A DNA stretch of 64,000 nt from Odiellus spinosus (GCA_963920705.1 OY987225.1:496001-560000); one strand, 5' to 3'; positions 22,861-35,431 are shown, numbered from the stretch's first letter. Numbers and translations are program-made. Notes: generated by a model from the letters alone, not told the origin.

Positions 22861-22869
22861 GTTTCAAGC

Positions 22870-23149
22870 AAGTTTCTATACATTTAGATCGCCGATAATT
22901 AACAATTAGGTCTAACTAAAAGCTAACGTTAGTGTAGAGAATTCTAAAGTGATATTTTCCATAATCATTAACACATCGATCAATACTTGTGGAAACGGAC
23001 ACAACAAAAATCGATGCAACGAGTTAAAAGCTAGGGTAAGAAGCAAGCAGCTAACAACGAAAAGCAACACTAAAGAAAAAACCAAAACCAAGATTGAGAA
23101 CAATTTAAAAGAAATAATTCGAGCAAAATACAATATAATATTGTAATAA
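22870..23149. other. No gene recognised
   Basis: AT-rich, lysine-rich frames only. Confidence 0.4.
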
Positions 23150-23310
23150 GTTCCTTTTTATTACTTGATATTTTAAGCGTGATATACGGCAATGTTCCTT
23201 TTTTGTTACGTGATATTTTAAGTGTAATATACAGCAATGTTCCTTTTTATTACGTGATATTTTAAGTGTGATATGGCAATGTTCCTTTTTATTACGGGTC
23301 AATAAATGTT
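23150..23310. repeat. Tandem repeat, about 3.5 units of 43-45 bp
   Basis: The unit reads TTCCTTTTTATTACGTGATA followed by TTTTAAGTGTGATAT and GGCAATG. Copies start near 23151, 23196, 23239 and 23281 and differ by a few bases. Confidence 0.85.
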
Positions 23311-23913
23311 ATGGCAATAAGGAGTTTAAATAAACAAGTTTACTCTGTATTGCCAAATTTGCTCTGTTTTAGTTTTAGATTTCCCTCGTCCATTCTTTGG
23401 AGCTTTGCCCCGTTTCTTGAATAATCAAAAATTGACGGACAAGACCCAGCCATCAATGCTTGCCTATGTCCAAGGTTACTATAGAAAATTACTAAGATAG
23501 GTTTGCTCACGCAGCTGGTTTGAGGGGGAAGAATAAAGCATTGAGAGAGAGAGAAGTTTCGGTGACGTCACACTAGACCCGCGAGTCAGTCGAGTCGTCT
23601 CGAGAAGCGCTCGCGGCTCGGCTGTTTATGTTCATTAACAAGATAATTTGAAAGGTAAGAATAACTTTTACTCCTTCAATTCGAATTATAAAATGTAGAA
23701 AGTAATAAAGTATGATTTTAATTTTCTACCTAAATATATCTGGAAGAAATACAATGTTTTGACGTGTAGCTTCATTTTTAACTGATCGTATGTAAGCCTA
23801 GGCCTAAACGTTGTACTTTTTTTCGCTGCTCTCTAGAGTCTAGACACTAGGGATTTTTTGTAGATATAAATTAGTTTTAAATTATTTTATAGATTCTTTC
23901 AATACTGCCAGTA

Positions 23914-26735
23914 ATGCCAGGAACACGATGCGCAGTAGCTTTGTGCAATAACAATTTAACTACCACAAAAAAAGATCCAGAAAAGTGCCACATTGTTTAT
24001 CACGTATTTCCCAAAGATGACATTGACAGAAGGGCTATTTGGATTAATAAATGTAAGCGGAAGGATTCCTTTAATCCATCTACAAGTGTGATATGTTCTA
24101 GTCATTTTTGCGACGAAGATTACGAACGTAATTTTAAAGCGGAACTAATGAGCTCGCAATCCAAAAGAAAGGCCTACCATTTAAAGAAAAGTGCAATCCC
24201 TACCCAAAATTTGGAAATTAAAGCTTCAGGCTGTGATACTTCCAAAAATGAAAGGAAATCCAGAGCCCGAAAAAGGGAAATGCAAAAAATGGCCAAAGAT
24301 GTTTTAAATTCTCAAATAACTACTGATACTGTTAACGAGCCTGCGTTAAAGCCCGAAATACAACCTATGGTTGAAAATAACGAAATACAACCTATGGTTG
24401 AAAGTAACGAAATACAACCTATGGTTGAAAGTAATAAAATATTACTGAAGCAGCAAAAGTCTCGTGAAAAACAAAAGAAATTAACAAAAATATGGCAAAC
24501 AAGATATTCTAATTTGAAAAGAGTATACATCAAGAAAAACGAGGGAATGAATGCTTTGAAAAATGAAATCAATATACTGCAAGTTTCTAACAGACAGTTG
24601 ATTAAAGAACTAAAGCGTATGAAAACTCAAAAGAAAATGAAACAAGAACTCCAGCTTAAGTGTTCGGAAATTTTAAGCACGGTTTTTTTCTCAAAGTCAA
24701 GTGAAACGATTAATGGGAAAGAAAATGGTCGTCTGGTCTACGGAAGATCTAACTAAAGCGTTTACTCTGCGTTATTTCAGCAAAAGAGCGTACCTTTTTG
24801 TAAAGAATGAACTTGGAATTCCATTACCAGGCCTCTCGACTCTGAGAAGATACGCCTCAAAAATTAATTTGGGAAAGGGTGTTCTAGAAGATATTTTGAA
24901 AATCATGAAGAGTACCGGAAGTAGTATGCCAGAATTAGAAAAACTTGCAGTTTTGACTTTTGACGAGATGGAAATAAAAAGCCAGTACGAGTACGATGTG
25001 AAATTCGACCAAGTAATAGAGAAGCATAGCCAGATGCAAGTGGGAATGGTGCGAGGGCTTTTCTCCAAATGGAAGCAGCCTATTTACATAGATTTTGATA
25101 AAAAGATGACAAAAAAAAATTTTGTTCGAAATTATAACTAAAGTTTATAATGCTGGCTATTTAATCGTTGCCACTGTCTGTGATATGGGAGGGGGAAACA
25201 CGGGTCTTTGGAGAGAGCTGGGGATAAATATAAACTGTACATTTTTTTCACACCCAAGCAATCCTGATAAAAAAATATACTGTTTCTCTGATGCTCCCCA
25301 TGCCTTAAAATTAATTCGTAATTGGCTTTTAGATGGTGGATTTGTTTTAGATGGAGGGGAGGTTGAGATAGATAGAAAACCTCTTGATAAGTTATTGAAT
25401 TCCCAACAGGCTGACATTAAAATGTGCCCAAAGTTAAAAAAAATACATTTAGAATGTGCAGGGCCTCAACGACAAAATGTAGCTTTAGCGGCTGAATTAC
25501 TCTCGAATACCGTATCTAAAGCCCTATTATATATGAATAAAGGTAAAAGCTTAGATGATTTAGAAACTGACATGACTATCGAATTAGCCAACTTTATTGA
25601 AATTGTTAACAACTGGTTTGACGTTTTCAATTCTTACGTTGAAAGCGATTCAAATCCAAATAAATGTGGTTTTGGAGTAAAGATAAAAGAGCGGGAGAAT
25701 GTTTTAAATGAGATGATTACAAAAATTAACAACACGCAATGTAAGGACAAAAAAGGGAATACAAAATCATTTCTCCAGATTTTTCAAAAAGGGGTTATAA
25801 CGTCATGCCACTCACTAAAAGCGTTGTATTACGATTTAAAAAATAACTATGGCATCAAATATTTATTAACGCGCAGGTTGAATCAGGATTGCCTGGAGAA
25901 TTTTTTTTCCCAAGTCCGAACGAGGGGTGGTCTTGATGACCACCCTACTCCACTTAATGCTTTATACCGGATACGCTTAATTATTTTAGTTAAAAATCCT
26001 GGAGTATTTAATAACAATAGCAACGCAACTGATCAAAGTCACGGAGAGTATTTAGCGTCAAGTGTCCTTAGTTATAATGAAAACGATAATAATGATGTTT
26101 ACCTTCTCAATAGCATTTTAGAGACTGCTCAAATAGAAACTGATGTTCATGATTTTGAATCTAATGATAGTTTAGTCACCGAGAATTTGTGCCCCAAAAA
26201 AATACCCTCTCAGTCGGTTAGTCAAGTTAGTCAAATTAGTCAAATAAATAATAGTAAAAAAAGTATTACTTCTCAAGAATGTAATAATGATTTTAAGAAA
26301 TGTGAGGAAAACGGGTTAGAATACTTTGGTGGGTGGGTAGCCAAAAAGCATTATAAGGCTAACCCAGAATTAGACTTGATTGATAAAAATAAATCTGATC
26401 ACGACTATCAAATTCCCTCCTGGGCAAATTTTTTGTCATATGGAGATCTAGTCATTGCATCTAGTTCCTTTATGGAAAAGATAAAAGTTTATGAAAATAT
26501 TTTTCAAACATTATTGCCAAATATGTCTCTATCCAATGAAGAAAATATTGTCAGAAATATTAGCTCAAAAATATTTGAAAAGGAGACAAAATACCCTTGT
26601 GATATTGTTAAAACGTTTGTAAAACTTCGAATTTTTATCCGAATTAAATATCTCAATTCAATTAAAGTTACATCCTCCGAATTAATTGATGGAAAGAAAA
26701 GAAGTTACAAAAAAATGCGTAAAATAGTTAAATAA
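23914..26735 (+). pseudogene. P-element transposase (THAP9-like), copy 2
   Basis: ATG at 23914 follows a likely 5' UTR intron (donor about 23655, acceptor about 23891). THAP finger: CAVALCNNN ... VICSSHFCDEDY ... SAIPT. A linker with three tandem EIQPMVESN-type units (24355-24430) leads into a coiled coil (LKNEINILQVSNRQLIKELK). The HTH/catalytic part reads VVWSTEDLTKAFTLRYFS, GIPLPGLSTLRRYA, LTFDEMEIKS, TVCDMGGGNTGLW, CFSDAPHALKLIRNW, then LTRRLNQDCLENFFSQVRTR and GGLDDHP. The frame changes twice, near 24700-24730 and in a nine-A run at about 25112; otherwise full length. It is only distantly similar to copies 1 and 3, so it is a separate family. Confidence 0.88.
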
Positions 26736-26744
26736 GCTTGTTAG

Positions 26745-27040
26745 AATTTTGCTAATTTTGTTTTTGGTTAAAACGAATGGTAAAAGTTAATTTAAATTTC
26801 TACGTGTTTGTTAAAACGAAAAAGTTCCTAAACAAGTTCAAAATGAACAAAAAGTATTTTAGAAGCAATGCAAAATTGTTGCATAAGCTAAACAGTATTC
26901 AAAAATGTACCTGAGATATTTTTTTAAATTCAAACGAATTTAACTAATTTTATCTTGTTTTTTGTTAAAACGAATTTCGTTCTACGTGATTTTTAAAACG
27001 AAACAAGTTGAAACTGAATAAAAACTATTTTAGAAGTCAC
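26745..27040. repeat. Diverged 180-bp tandem repeat downstream of P transposase 2
   Basis: CTAATTTT ... GTTAAAACGAAT ... TCTACGTG ... AAAACGAAA ... ACAAGTT ... ATTTTAGAAG occurs at 26750-26865 and again at 26942-27035. GTTAAAACGAA-type words occur four times, as expected for subterminal transposase-binding sites. Confidence 0.65.
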
Positions 27041-27309
27041 GTAATACACCGTAAAATAAACTCGTTCAAAATTTCCAACGACTAATCTCATAGCCGAAGA
27101 GCTTGCTGGGAAGAGAATATTTTCTGTCTGACTCTGATTAGTTGATAGATGCCATGCGCAGAGCGTTATTTTTTTTATGAAGGCCGTTCGGCGTTCGCCA
27201 CTTGGCTAAGAATAATTCAGCGAACTAAAGGTAAGCAAAACATTGGAATTATTTTTACAATTAGACTAAATTATCATTAATATGGGTTTAGATTATACAA
27301 TATATGAAG

Positions 27310-28966
27310 ATGGAACCTAACGAAAAAAGTCAAGGGTAAGGATCTATCGTATTTTTTCTAAATGTATTTATTAGTTCAGTTCAGCCAAGGCTTAGTTGTC
27401 ATTTCTTATTGTTTTTAAATTTTTCGAAGACCTGGAAGGCAATCTGGAGCCTTGTCAGACAAAACGAATGTGTTTAAATTGCCAAAGGGAAATTGGACGA
27501 AACAATTAAAAGGATTACCCTCCAACTTTAATGAAAATATCATTCATGAGCACCATGCTTCCAGAAAAAGTAGCAAACATAAAATCAAAGGATATCGTAT
27601 GTTTAAAGCGAAACGCGTCACTAATTTACTTATTTCTCACGAGTCATCCAAAAACATTACGCATTTAAATTCTAAAGTACATGCTTCGTACAAAGCTCAG
27701 AAGACTTATAAGGTACATGTGGTATTAAATACTGAAAGCGGAGAAATTAAAGGTGGTAGTTGCGAATGTAAATCAGGAAAATGTGGTGTATGTTGCCACG
27801 TTTCCGCAACCCTTTGGTTTATATTGGATTGTATTAGAGAAGGTTTGAAATTCATACCAAATGACGTATCCCCTACTGACATTGCTCAGAAATGGGGAAA
27901 ATTAAATGTAAGAAAAAACCTGTCTACTACTCGTTACAGTATTTTGGACTTTTTAAAACACAACCCTGATGGAAAAAATCGTATTAGGAAAGCAAGAAAA
28001 GCTTGTATTTTTAAATACTCTTCAATTGCAAATGAATCAAACAAGATTCAAGATATTCAACAAATGAAAAGACTGGCGGAGGAATTTAAATCATTGAAAA
28101 AAAGACCAATGTGGCAAAAGATTTTAATAGAGAGCCAATACACTGCGTTGGATTTCAAGCCCATCACCTACTCTCATAACATCGAAGAACCATCGAAAGA
28201 GCTATCACCATGTGACCTTGATAGAATATCATTACCTGTCCAAGAAATCCAAGCAGATATCGAAATATCATTTCCTGAATCTTTGATAGTTACCATGGAA
28301 GAATCTAGATTGATTGAGGAAAAAACTAGAGATCAAGCCGCGTCACAGTTGTGGAAAGCGGAACGTTGCGAAAGGTTGACTGCATCCAATTTTGGTCAAA
28401 TCATCAAGAGGCGTGTTAAAGTTACGGAGAAGTTCCTTGATAGTTTAAGGGGTAGTACTGATATCAGTCGCTTGAAATACGTGAAAGAAGGAATCGAAAA
28501 TGAGGAGAAGGCGAAAACAAAATATTACAACTCTAAAAATAATGAAGTACATGTTTTCAAAGTGGGATTAGTTATTAATCCAGGGTTCCCAATTTTAGGA
28601 GCCTCTCCAGATGGATTGGTATATGATAAAAAGAAAAATGAATTTGGTCTTCTAGAAATAAAAACCTTTTCCAAGGCTAAAGAACTTGGAATGACCATTG
28701 ACGAAGTGATTTCAAAAAAATTGAATAATTGTCTGAAAAAAGATTCATCCGGGTTCATATTTTTGAACCGCAATCATAATTACTATTATCAGATACAGGG
28801 ACAACTAGGGTTAACAGGCTTATCCTGGTGTGACTTTGTTGTGGATAGTGGTGCGGATATTTTCTGCGAAAGGATTAAGTTTGACTCTAAATTATTTTTT
28901 GAAACAATGTTGCCAAAACTAGATAGGTTTTATTTTTGTGAATATAGGAAGACTGATAGTTCTTAG
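27310..28966 (+). CDS. SWIM zinc finger plus YqaJ-type exonuclease of an ISL2EU-like transposon
   Basis: Exon 1 is 27310-27335 (ATG, MEPNEKSQG) and exon 2 is 27430-28966; they join in phase (GG|A CCT), giving about 520 residues with no internal stop. A SWIM finger (CECKSGKCGVCCHVSATLW) is followed by a lambda-exonuclease/YqaJ nuclease core: ERCERLTASNFGQI, the acidic GIENEEKA, LGASPDGLVYD and LLEIKTFSKA, then YYYQIQGQLGLTGLSWCDF. These are the G-x-x-x-E, SPDG and E-x-K metal-binding motifs of the fold, all present. ISL2EU transposons are known to carry a YqaJ protein beside the transposase; its exact role is not settled. It is convergent with the transposase gene at 29267, 300 bp away. Confidence 0.88.
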
Positions 28967-29266
28967 TCATAAAGAGTTCCTATTTTTAATTCGATCATTT
29001 TTTGAAAGAATTGTTGTGATAAATTTAAATGACCTCAAAATATACAAGTTAATTCAAACTTTAAAACCATGTGATAAAAATAATCATTGTGATATATTTT
29101 AATACGCAATAAATATTAACATTTTTGTTTCAAAACATTTGGCTTAATATTTACTATATAATACGAGTTCTACAAGATCTCACTTTTACGTATCGAGATT
29201 ATCCATTGTTAGTCCATCGGACGTGATAAATTAATCGTGGGTAATGAATTAGCCAATTTCGAATAA

Positions 29267-30983
29267 TTAAAAACCATCTTCCACAGATGATGGTGGTTCA
29301 TTTCTGTCAAGGAGGGGTTCGTTTATAAAGTTAAGTAAATAGCAGCATATGAACCATATTTTTTCCAAACTTGAACTCATAGAGTTTGGAAACGTATATT
29401 TAAGAATTCTAAAATTTTTCAGTTCGTTGATAACTCTCTCGATATGAATTCTTACACTCGCAATGTCTCTCGTTCGTTGTTCTTCGCAAGCTGAAAACTG
29501 TTTTTTATCCCCTAAGAAAGGTGGCATATTTAAATCTACCCCTTTTGCTGCTAAAATATCATGGATTAAAAAACCCCTATCTGCCATAACTGAGTCTCCT
29601 TTTTCTAATAGTTCGATGAGCCCACTATTTGCAGTCAACTCAATGTCAGATTCTCTACCCGGAGCCAAAGGGGCAATGAAAGACACAAAACCATTAGGTG
29701 TTGCTCCAATTAGCCCTTTCGCGGTTGTATGTCTTTTATAATTCGAATAACTATCACACTGGGTGGCGTAATCCGAGGCCTTTTCAATGAAAAATTCCGT
29801 ACAATCAATAATCACGCGGGTAGTTGGAAACTTTTCTTTAAATTCTTGAGGCATGTACTCATTTACAACTACTCTCGAAGGCCAAATTGGAATGATACTT
29901 AGTTTTCGATATAGTAAATCCAACCATGTCGTTATATAATTGCTGACAGTCGTGTGAGATATTTGAAAACGATATGCCAAGTCTTTGTTCAATAGCCCAA
30001 CCCTTAATTTACATAGAGTTAAAAACAATTGTTCTTTGAAGTCCAAAGCCATTATTCTCCCACAAGAAGATTTGTTCCGATCTGTCATTCTTGCGTAGCC
30101 TTTTCCACTATTATAAAGCGCAAGCGTTGGTAATTCAGACTGTATTTGATGATAAAGAACATTGAAATCTTCTAAGCATGAAAATCCTGTGTAAAACTTC
30201 AGATAATCTTTTTTGCGTGATACATTCTCCAATGTGAATCTGTTATTTTGGCTCTCTTCTTCTTTATTTTTAATCACTTCTTGCAGACGAATAACCTCTC
30301 CTTTTAATTGATAATTCTCAGTCTCGTAATAAGTTGTGGTTTTCTGCAATTCCTTGAAGTTCTCTGTCAAAGTATTCACTTTTTGTCGCATTAACTCCAT
30401 CTCATTAAGAAGCTGAATCAGATCATTATTCGGACGCAAGCAGTACGTATGTTCTAGAAAAAAAATATAAGTTTTTTTGCAATCTTTTTATTTTGTTTGG
30501 AAATAGCTTACCCAAGTGAAGATAATTTCCATGATTAGCTACTTCATTACATTTTCTTGTAGTTTCTATTGCTATTGACTGAATTGGCTCAGTTTGAATT
30601 TCAGTTTCACTTCCAATATTTTGTAAGATTCCGCAAGGATCTTCATCGAGCATTTCAAGCCTCATTAACTTTGAAATAAAAACAGTTCTCGAGAGACTAT
30701 GACCCTTTATAATTACTGGAACTTTGTCTTCGTATCTTTTTTTCCCATCAGCATTGAAATGTAGACCACATACCATACTATTTTTCTTAGGCTGAAATTT
30801 GATTATTTTCGAACCATTTCCATTATCATAGCTAAGTTGTATTCTGTGAATCCATTCCTGGCGAAGATCAATATCACTTGGAAATCTATAAAACCCTATC
30901 TTACTGTTTGTGAGGTCGCGATGCGTACGAGAATAATTGTTGCAATTGTTGACACAACATTTCGAACCACGAAAAAAACTCAT
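29267..30983 (-). CDS. THAP plus DDE_Tnp_4 transposase (ISL2EU-like)
   Basis: Exons 30983-30512 and 30453-29267 join in phase. I use the ATG at 30983 (MSFFRGSKCC). N-terminal THAP finger: CCVNNC ... GFYRFPSDIDLRQEWIHRI ... VCGLHF. A coiled coil (LIQLLNEMELMRQKVNTL) follows, then NNRFTLENV ... LKFYTGF, an HTH_Tnp_4 block (RVGLLNKDLAYRFQISHTTV) and the DDE_Tnp_4 domain: VIIDCTEFFIE (D1), DSVMADRGFLI (D2), HIERVINELKNFRIL (E). About 550 residues, no internal stop, all three catalytic positions present. With the YqaJ gene this forms a two-gene ISL2EU-type element that could be coding-intact. PIF/Harbinger is the alternative, but the THAP/YqaJ pairing favours ISL2EU. Confidence 0.85.
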
Positions 30984-30989
30984 TTTCAA

Positions 30990-31436
30990 TTCAAAACGTT
31001 AAAATAAACAAAAAACTAACTTCAACTTCTTAAGCCTAAGGATTTAGTGGTTTAGCAGACGTCGAAAAAAGGTCATTAATTTGTTTTTATCACGATAGAT
31101 GGCTGTAGAAGCAATTTTACGCCCCGTTTCTACTCCCCCCTTCTTAAAATATTGCTTGCCTGGGGGCGTGGATTTCCAGCTCCTTTTATTTATTTTAGGG
31201 TCTATTGTTTGTCAATTTTTCATCAACTTCAGTTAAAAAAAATTTTCCTCCAGTAATATCAGTAAATAATAATTAAACAAACGTAGTTTTTTTTATTATG
31301 GATACCCTAATTTTAATTCCTTAATTTCCCTCAGTTAAAAATAATCATCAAATAAGCTTATTATTTAAAAATTTTTAAAGCGCGCGCCCTTATTCCTATG
31401 TTTGCAATCGCGATTCGCCAGGCAGAGTAGCGGCGA
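30990..31436. other. No gene; upstream region of the THAP transposase
   Basis: Presumably holds the promoter of the minus-strand transposase and the right end of the ISL2EU-like element, but no terminal repeat could be matched to the left side. TTCAGTTAAAAA occurs twice (about 31229 and 31331). Confidence 0.4.
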
Positions 31437-31514
31437 GGTCTAGTGTGACGTCACGCAAGCGTGGCTGCAAGAGAGAGAAAAAAATCGAAAATTGCAAGCC
31501 GAGCCTGAGCACCC

Positions 31515-31937
31515 CTTGACCCACTACTCCCATGGCTAATGACTCCGATTGTAAAACCAGCAGCTGGATCCCCACAGGAGAGATATTCACTATGTCAACA
31601 ATCTGCAAGAAGTGTTATCGAAAGGTGCAATAGTGTTCTTAAACAACGTTTTCGATGTTTGTTAAAAGATAGAGTACTACACTATGCCCCAGAAAAAGCA
31701 GCAAAAATTATTAATGCTTGTGCAGTTTTGCACAATATTTGCATTTTAAGAGGGGTTCCGAACGAATTTAATGAATTGGACCCATTAAATGATGTTGTAT
31801 ATGGTGAGGATGATCGAATATGGGTAGATGATCAACCGTGGGAAGACGTTGCCCGACCAATTGCTCATGTTACAGATAAGTGGAAATTGGCAGGGCAGCA
31901 GACACGTGAACAAATTATACGCCGGAGATTCATGTAA
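31515..31937 (+). pseudogene. PIF/Harbinger transposase, C-terminal fragment
   Basis: The frame reads LLPWLMTPIVKPAAGSPQER, SARSVIERCNSVLKQRFRCL, KAAKIINACAVLHNICI, then a tail ending RRRFM. This is the last third of a HARBI1-like nuclease, including the acidic residue of the SVIERCN motif. The N-terminal two-thirds are absent. The tail resembles the fragment at 50331-50487 (DDRIWVDDQPWEDV vs DDRIWVDNEPWENV), so the two belong to related families. Confidence 0.85.
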
Positions 31938-32759
31938 TCATTTTTATTTATGCTTGATTTGTTATTCATTTTTTTTTGTTAAAGCTTGAATTAAACTTAA
32001 AAGATGGTCATTTGTTCGTTTTTGATTAGCTAGTTGTAATTTAGCAATAATTTTTTTTTCAATCTTAAAGAATGTATCGCAACCACTTTTTTCTCTACCC
32101 CTATCTATTGAGACCCCCCCTCTACCGCCGTAAAATACCCCTCATGCAATGCGACATTCACCCGGCAGTGACCAGCGATAGTACTAAGAGGAAGTAGACC
32201 ATTCTTATTTCTCTCGCCAAGGGTGATTTGCCGAAATGTGGGAGGGTTGGTACTCTTCCCCTTGCAGATGTTATCTTACGTTTTAGCCAAAACAAAATTT
32301 TCACGAACCTAAAGATAGTCAAAATTCTATTCATTGACCTACATCCCTCCTATTATAACCCCCTTCCTTTTTCCAAGAAATTGTCTAAAGAAAAGGACAA
32401 AACGAAATCTAGCCGTCTCTAGTTCGTTGAATTGTATGAGACAACTAAGGGATGTTAGGGGATAAGAAAATGTTTATAGGTGGGTTTCTAAAATATCAAA
32501 GCTATATCACGCTTTGGCGAATTGCTTCATGTAAGTTGAACGGGCACTGCTTGCAAAACACCATCCCGTTTCTTTCATTATTGTACTTCGTAGTGTCTTT
32601 TTCAAGATGAGTTTTTCACAACTCACTTTATCTCTACATAGCATATATCATGCTTACTCTGTCCAGCGCCTAAGCAAATAGTTTTGAAACTAAGAGTCTC
32701 TTTGGTAAGAAGTTTAGTTTGGTAGGAGTGTCGACACCATTAATTTTGTTTTAATTAAT
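31938..32759. other. No gene recognised
   Basis: AT-rich with a C-run at 32115. It should hold the promoter of the following gene, but no element end was identified. Confidence 0.4.
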
Positions 32760-35431
32760 ATGGCTGGAATAGGCGAGCTTGAAATGGCAAAAATGTTGTA
32801 CCAGGACAATGATATTTCAATATCATGTAATTGTAATGGTAAATGTTCGCGTGCTAACGAAAGGTTTAAGGGATTTTGCATATGTCGAAGTAAAGGGAAG
32901 AAATGCAACCCTGATTGTAATTGTGGCAAGAGGGATCAAGTTTGTAGTAACCTAGAGTTACACGAAGAATTCAACGCAAATTCGGTAAGATAAATCCTTT
33001 CAGTTACATATCAAATTGATTTGGATATTGGACTTGTGGGGGGCGAACTCAGGGTGACCACAATTCCTATATTTTATAATTGTTCCTTTATTTTCAATGT
33101 GTCCCTGTAAGTTCCTACAATTTCGATAATTTTCCTATAGTCTAAAGTAAAAACGTCGTTCTTCGAAATTAGCTAGTGACTATGTGTTGGAGAACACAAA
33201 ATATGAAATATTTTGAAAAAAACAGGACTAAAATAAAAATTCGGTAGCGCAAAAATATGGAAAATTTTCGGGAAAAATGTGCCTCGGTCATTTTCCGGTG
33301 AAATTTTCCGATTTACAACCCAATTTTTTTTTTTTTTTTTTTTTAATGTTTTGCGGGTTTGAAAATCCTTCACGAAATCTGATTTTTTTTTTTTTTTTTT
33401 TATTAATTTTGAAACCTTCTCTGGATAATGAAAAATTTCACTGGTTTTCAATTTCTTACAAGAAAGCACCAATTCTAATTGAAATCCGTGCAAAAATCCT
33501 TAGTTCCAAACGAAATCTAGAAATTTTATGTCGATTTCGAAATATTCCAATGAATTTTTCAATCCAAGGAAATAATTAAATATGCGTATTTCGAAATCTT
33601 ACAAATCTCTATTTATAAACGAAATATCAAAATATTTTGGGACTTTGGATTTTTTACAAGAAAAAACAGATTGTACTTAGTAGGATTTTGCCTAGATCGT
33701 CAGATATTTCGTGGAAAGTCAGATTCATTGGGCCTATATAAACATTTGTTGTTATAGTCCGTCCATTTGGCTTTGAGGCAATAGAGCCAAAGGGCAAGTA
33801 GAAAGACCAGCTATTACGTCTATATATACCAGTACCATACTTTCTTTCATTCTGTTGCCACTACTATGTTAGAGAACAATATCCAAATTAGTTTGGCAAG
33901 CGTTGAAATCAACGATCATTGTTCTTACCTGTGTTATTGTTTTAGACATTTTCAAATGGAACTAAATCTGGCCCAGTTTCGGAAACTATGGAAATTGATT
34001 TGTTAAATACAAATTCCGGAATACGCAATGCACATTCTAATAATCTTTCCTCGCAAGTCGACAACGAAGTCACTAGCAACAGGCTTGGAATTGGAAAGAA
34101 AAGGATACGCGAAGAGCCGCCAATGGCTAGAACGAGCTCAATCCCCAACGAAGAAAGAGCTGCCCGCCCAATTACCCAAATCAGAAGAGGAGCGGGAGGA
34201 AGAGGTGCAAGTGTTGGAAGGGGTGGAAGAAGGCGAAAAAATGGAATTAATTTGGTGGATTCTGATATTTCCTCTTCTGAAAATGACATTGCCAATGCTA
34301 TATTTAATCATCAAGCCCACATTAGTGTAAGTTTTTCTATAATATAAGGTCAGAACCACCATTGGAAAAATTCGTGGAAGAGATCATAGCCTATTGAAGA
34401 ATGACCTAAAATTTCCAACTTGTGTTAATTTAAACGTAATATGCAAAGACCATAGCATGAAGGTAATGCAACCGTTGGCACACTGAAACTCTAAAAGCAG
34501 CACTATCTGCTCTTGTTCTTATTTTGGCATCTAATATTGAACTTTGGGAGTATCGGAAACCCCACCAATGTATGTACCTATATATATATATATATTTATA
34601 TTTCCGTTAGTCGATTGTTGAGAATTTACCAAGAGAGGAAATTGAAGAGTGGTGTTTCCGCCTTGCTTGCCGAATCCCAGAAGCAGAAACCATGCTAAAT
34701 AACATACAGGTCAGATCTGGTAAGTCGCCTCTCTTTCACTTATATCTCGTTATGTATTTTTGATGTTTGATTATCTAAATCAATCAGGACCAGTAAAGTT
34801 TGAAACTGAACAATCAACTGATTTGCCATCGTGTTCAATTATACCTTTCGAGCCAGAGACCTTGGCTTCGTTTGGGCTGATTTCCGAGCCAGGAGATTCG
34901 GATTTGCTTGGCCAGACTTCCGAGCCAGGAACCCCGGCTTCTCTGGCTCAGACTTCTGGACCAGGGAGGTCGGCTTCTTTTGAACCAAATTCCGAACAAC
35001 GGAACGGGTTTTCGCTAGCACCAGGTGGGGATGAAAGTTCGCAGGCAAAAGCTAACCATCCCAGGAATAAAATGATATGTATTTGTGGACATTGCCGACC
35101 AATGCCAACCGAAGCGGAAAATGTTTGTTGTATGCATTTCAACTGCATAACAAGGGGCCCTTTATTTTATTTGGAATGTTTACTGCCCGCTCATCTTGTT
35201 TTAACAATGCGATTGAGACAAGAAGGAGGTATTGTTAGAGGTATGGCAAATTTACTAAATTGTAACTACCGCCACGCCGGGTATCGCAATTTTACCTTGT
35301 GGCAGTACGGGTACCTAGGTGAAGGCCGTAGACTAGCAATTCCTTCTTGTTGCGTGCTAAGAATTCGTAGAGAATATCCAGAACCAAATGGGATTTATAG
35401 AGGATTCATTCCGGGGCAACTTCCAGGTTAA
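32760..35431 (+). CDS. CXC-like / P2RX7 C-terminal-domain protein, likely transposon-borne
   Basis: Four exons join in phase: 32760-32984, 33946-34326, 34611-34719, 34788-35431; about 450 residues with no stop. Exon 1 has a cysteine-rich block (CNCNGKCSRANERF, FCICRSKGKKCNPDCNCG) like a CXC/CRC motif. Exon 2 is basic with an RGG-type stretch (RRGAGGRGASVGRGGRRRKN) and an acidic end. Exon 3 is a short helical piece (LPREEIEEWCFRLACRI). Exon 4 has an SEPG-rich linker, then the zinc-binding domain known from the cytoplasmic tail of the P2X7 receptor: CICGHCRPMPTEAENVCC, NYRHAGYRNFTLWQYGYLG, RLAIPSCCVLRIRREYPEPN, YRGF. No receptor channel part is present. It converges on the transposase ending at 35563, 130 bp away; I infer they share one element. 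Confidence 0.8.

Larger units (their letters stand above)
23562..31454. mobile_element. Composite DNA-transposon region between 18-bp inverted repeats
   Basis: GTGACGTCACACTAGACC at about 23562 recurs as its exact complement at about 31437-31454; a GAGAGAGAGA tract lies just outside each copy. Between them are a plus-strand P-type transposase (23914-26735) and a convergent gene pair, a YqaJ nuclease (+) and a THAP/DDE_Tnp_4 transposase (-). My reading is a P element that received an ISL2EU-like element. However, no target duplication was found at either repeat, and the ends of the inner element could not be fixed, so the limits are provisional. The repeat includes TGACGTCA, a cAMP-response-element palindrome. 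Confidence 0.5.

Noticed and set aside
33300-33410. Phe-rich or Lys-rich frames on both strands
   Set aside because: Produced by two long T-runs inside an intron of the P2RX7-C-domain gene.
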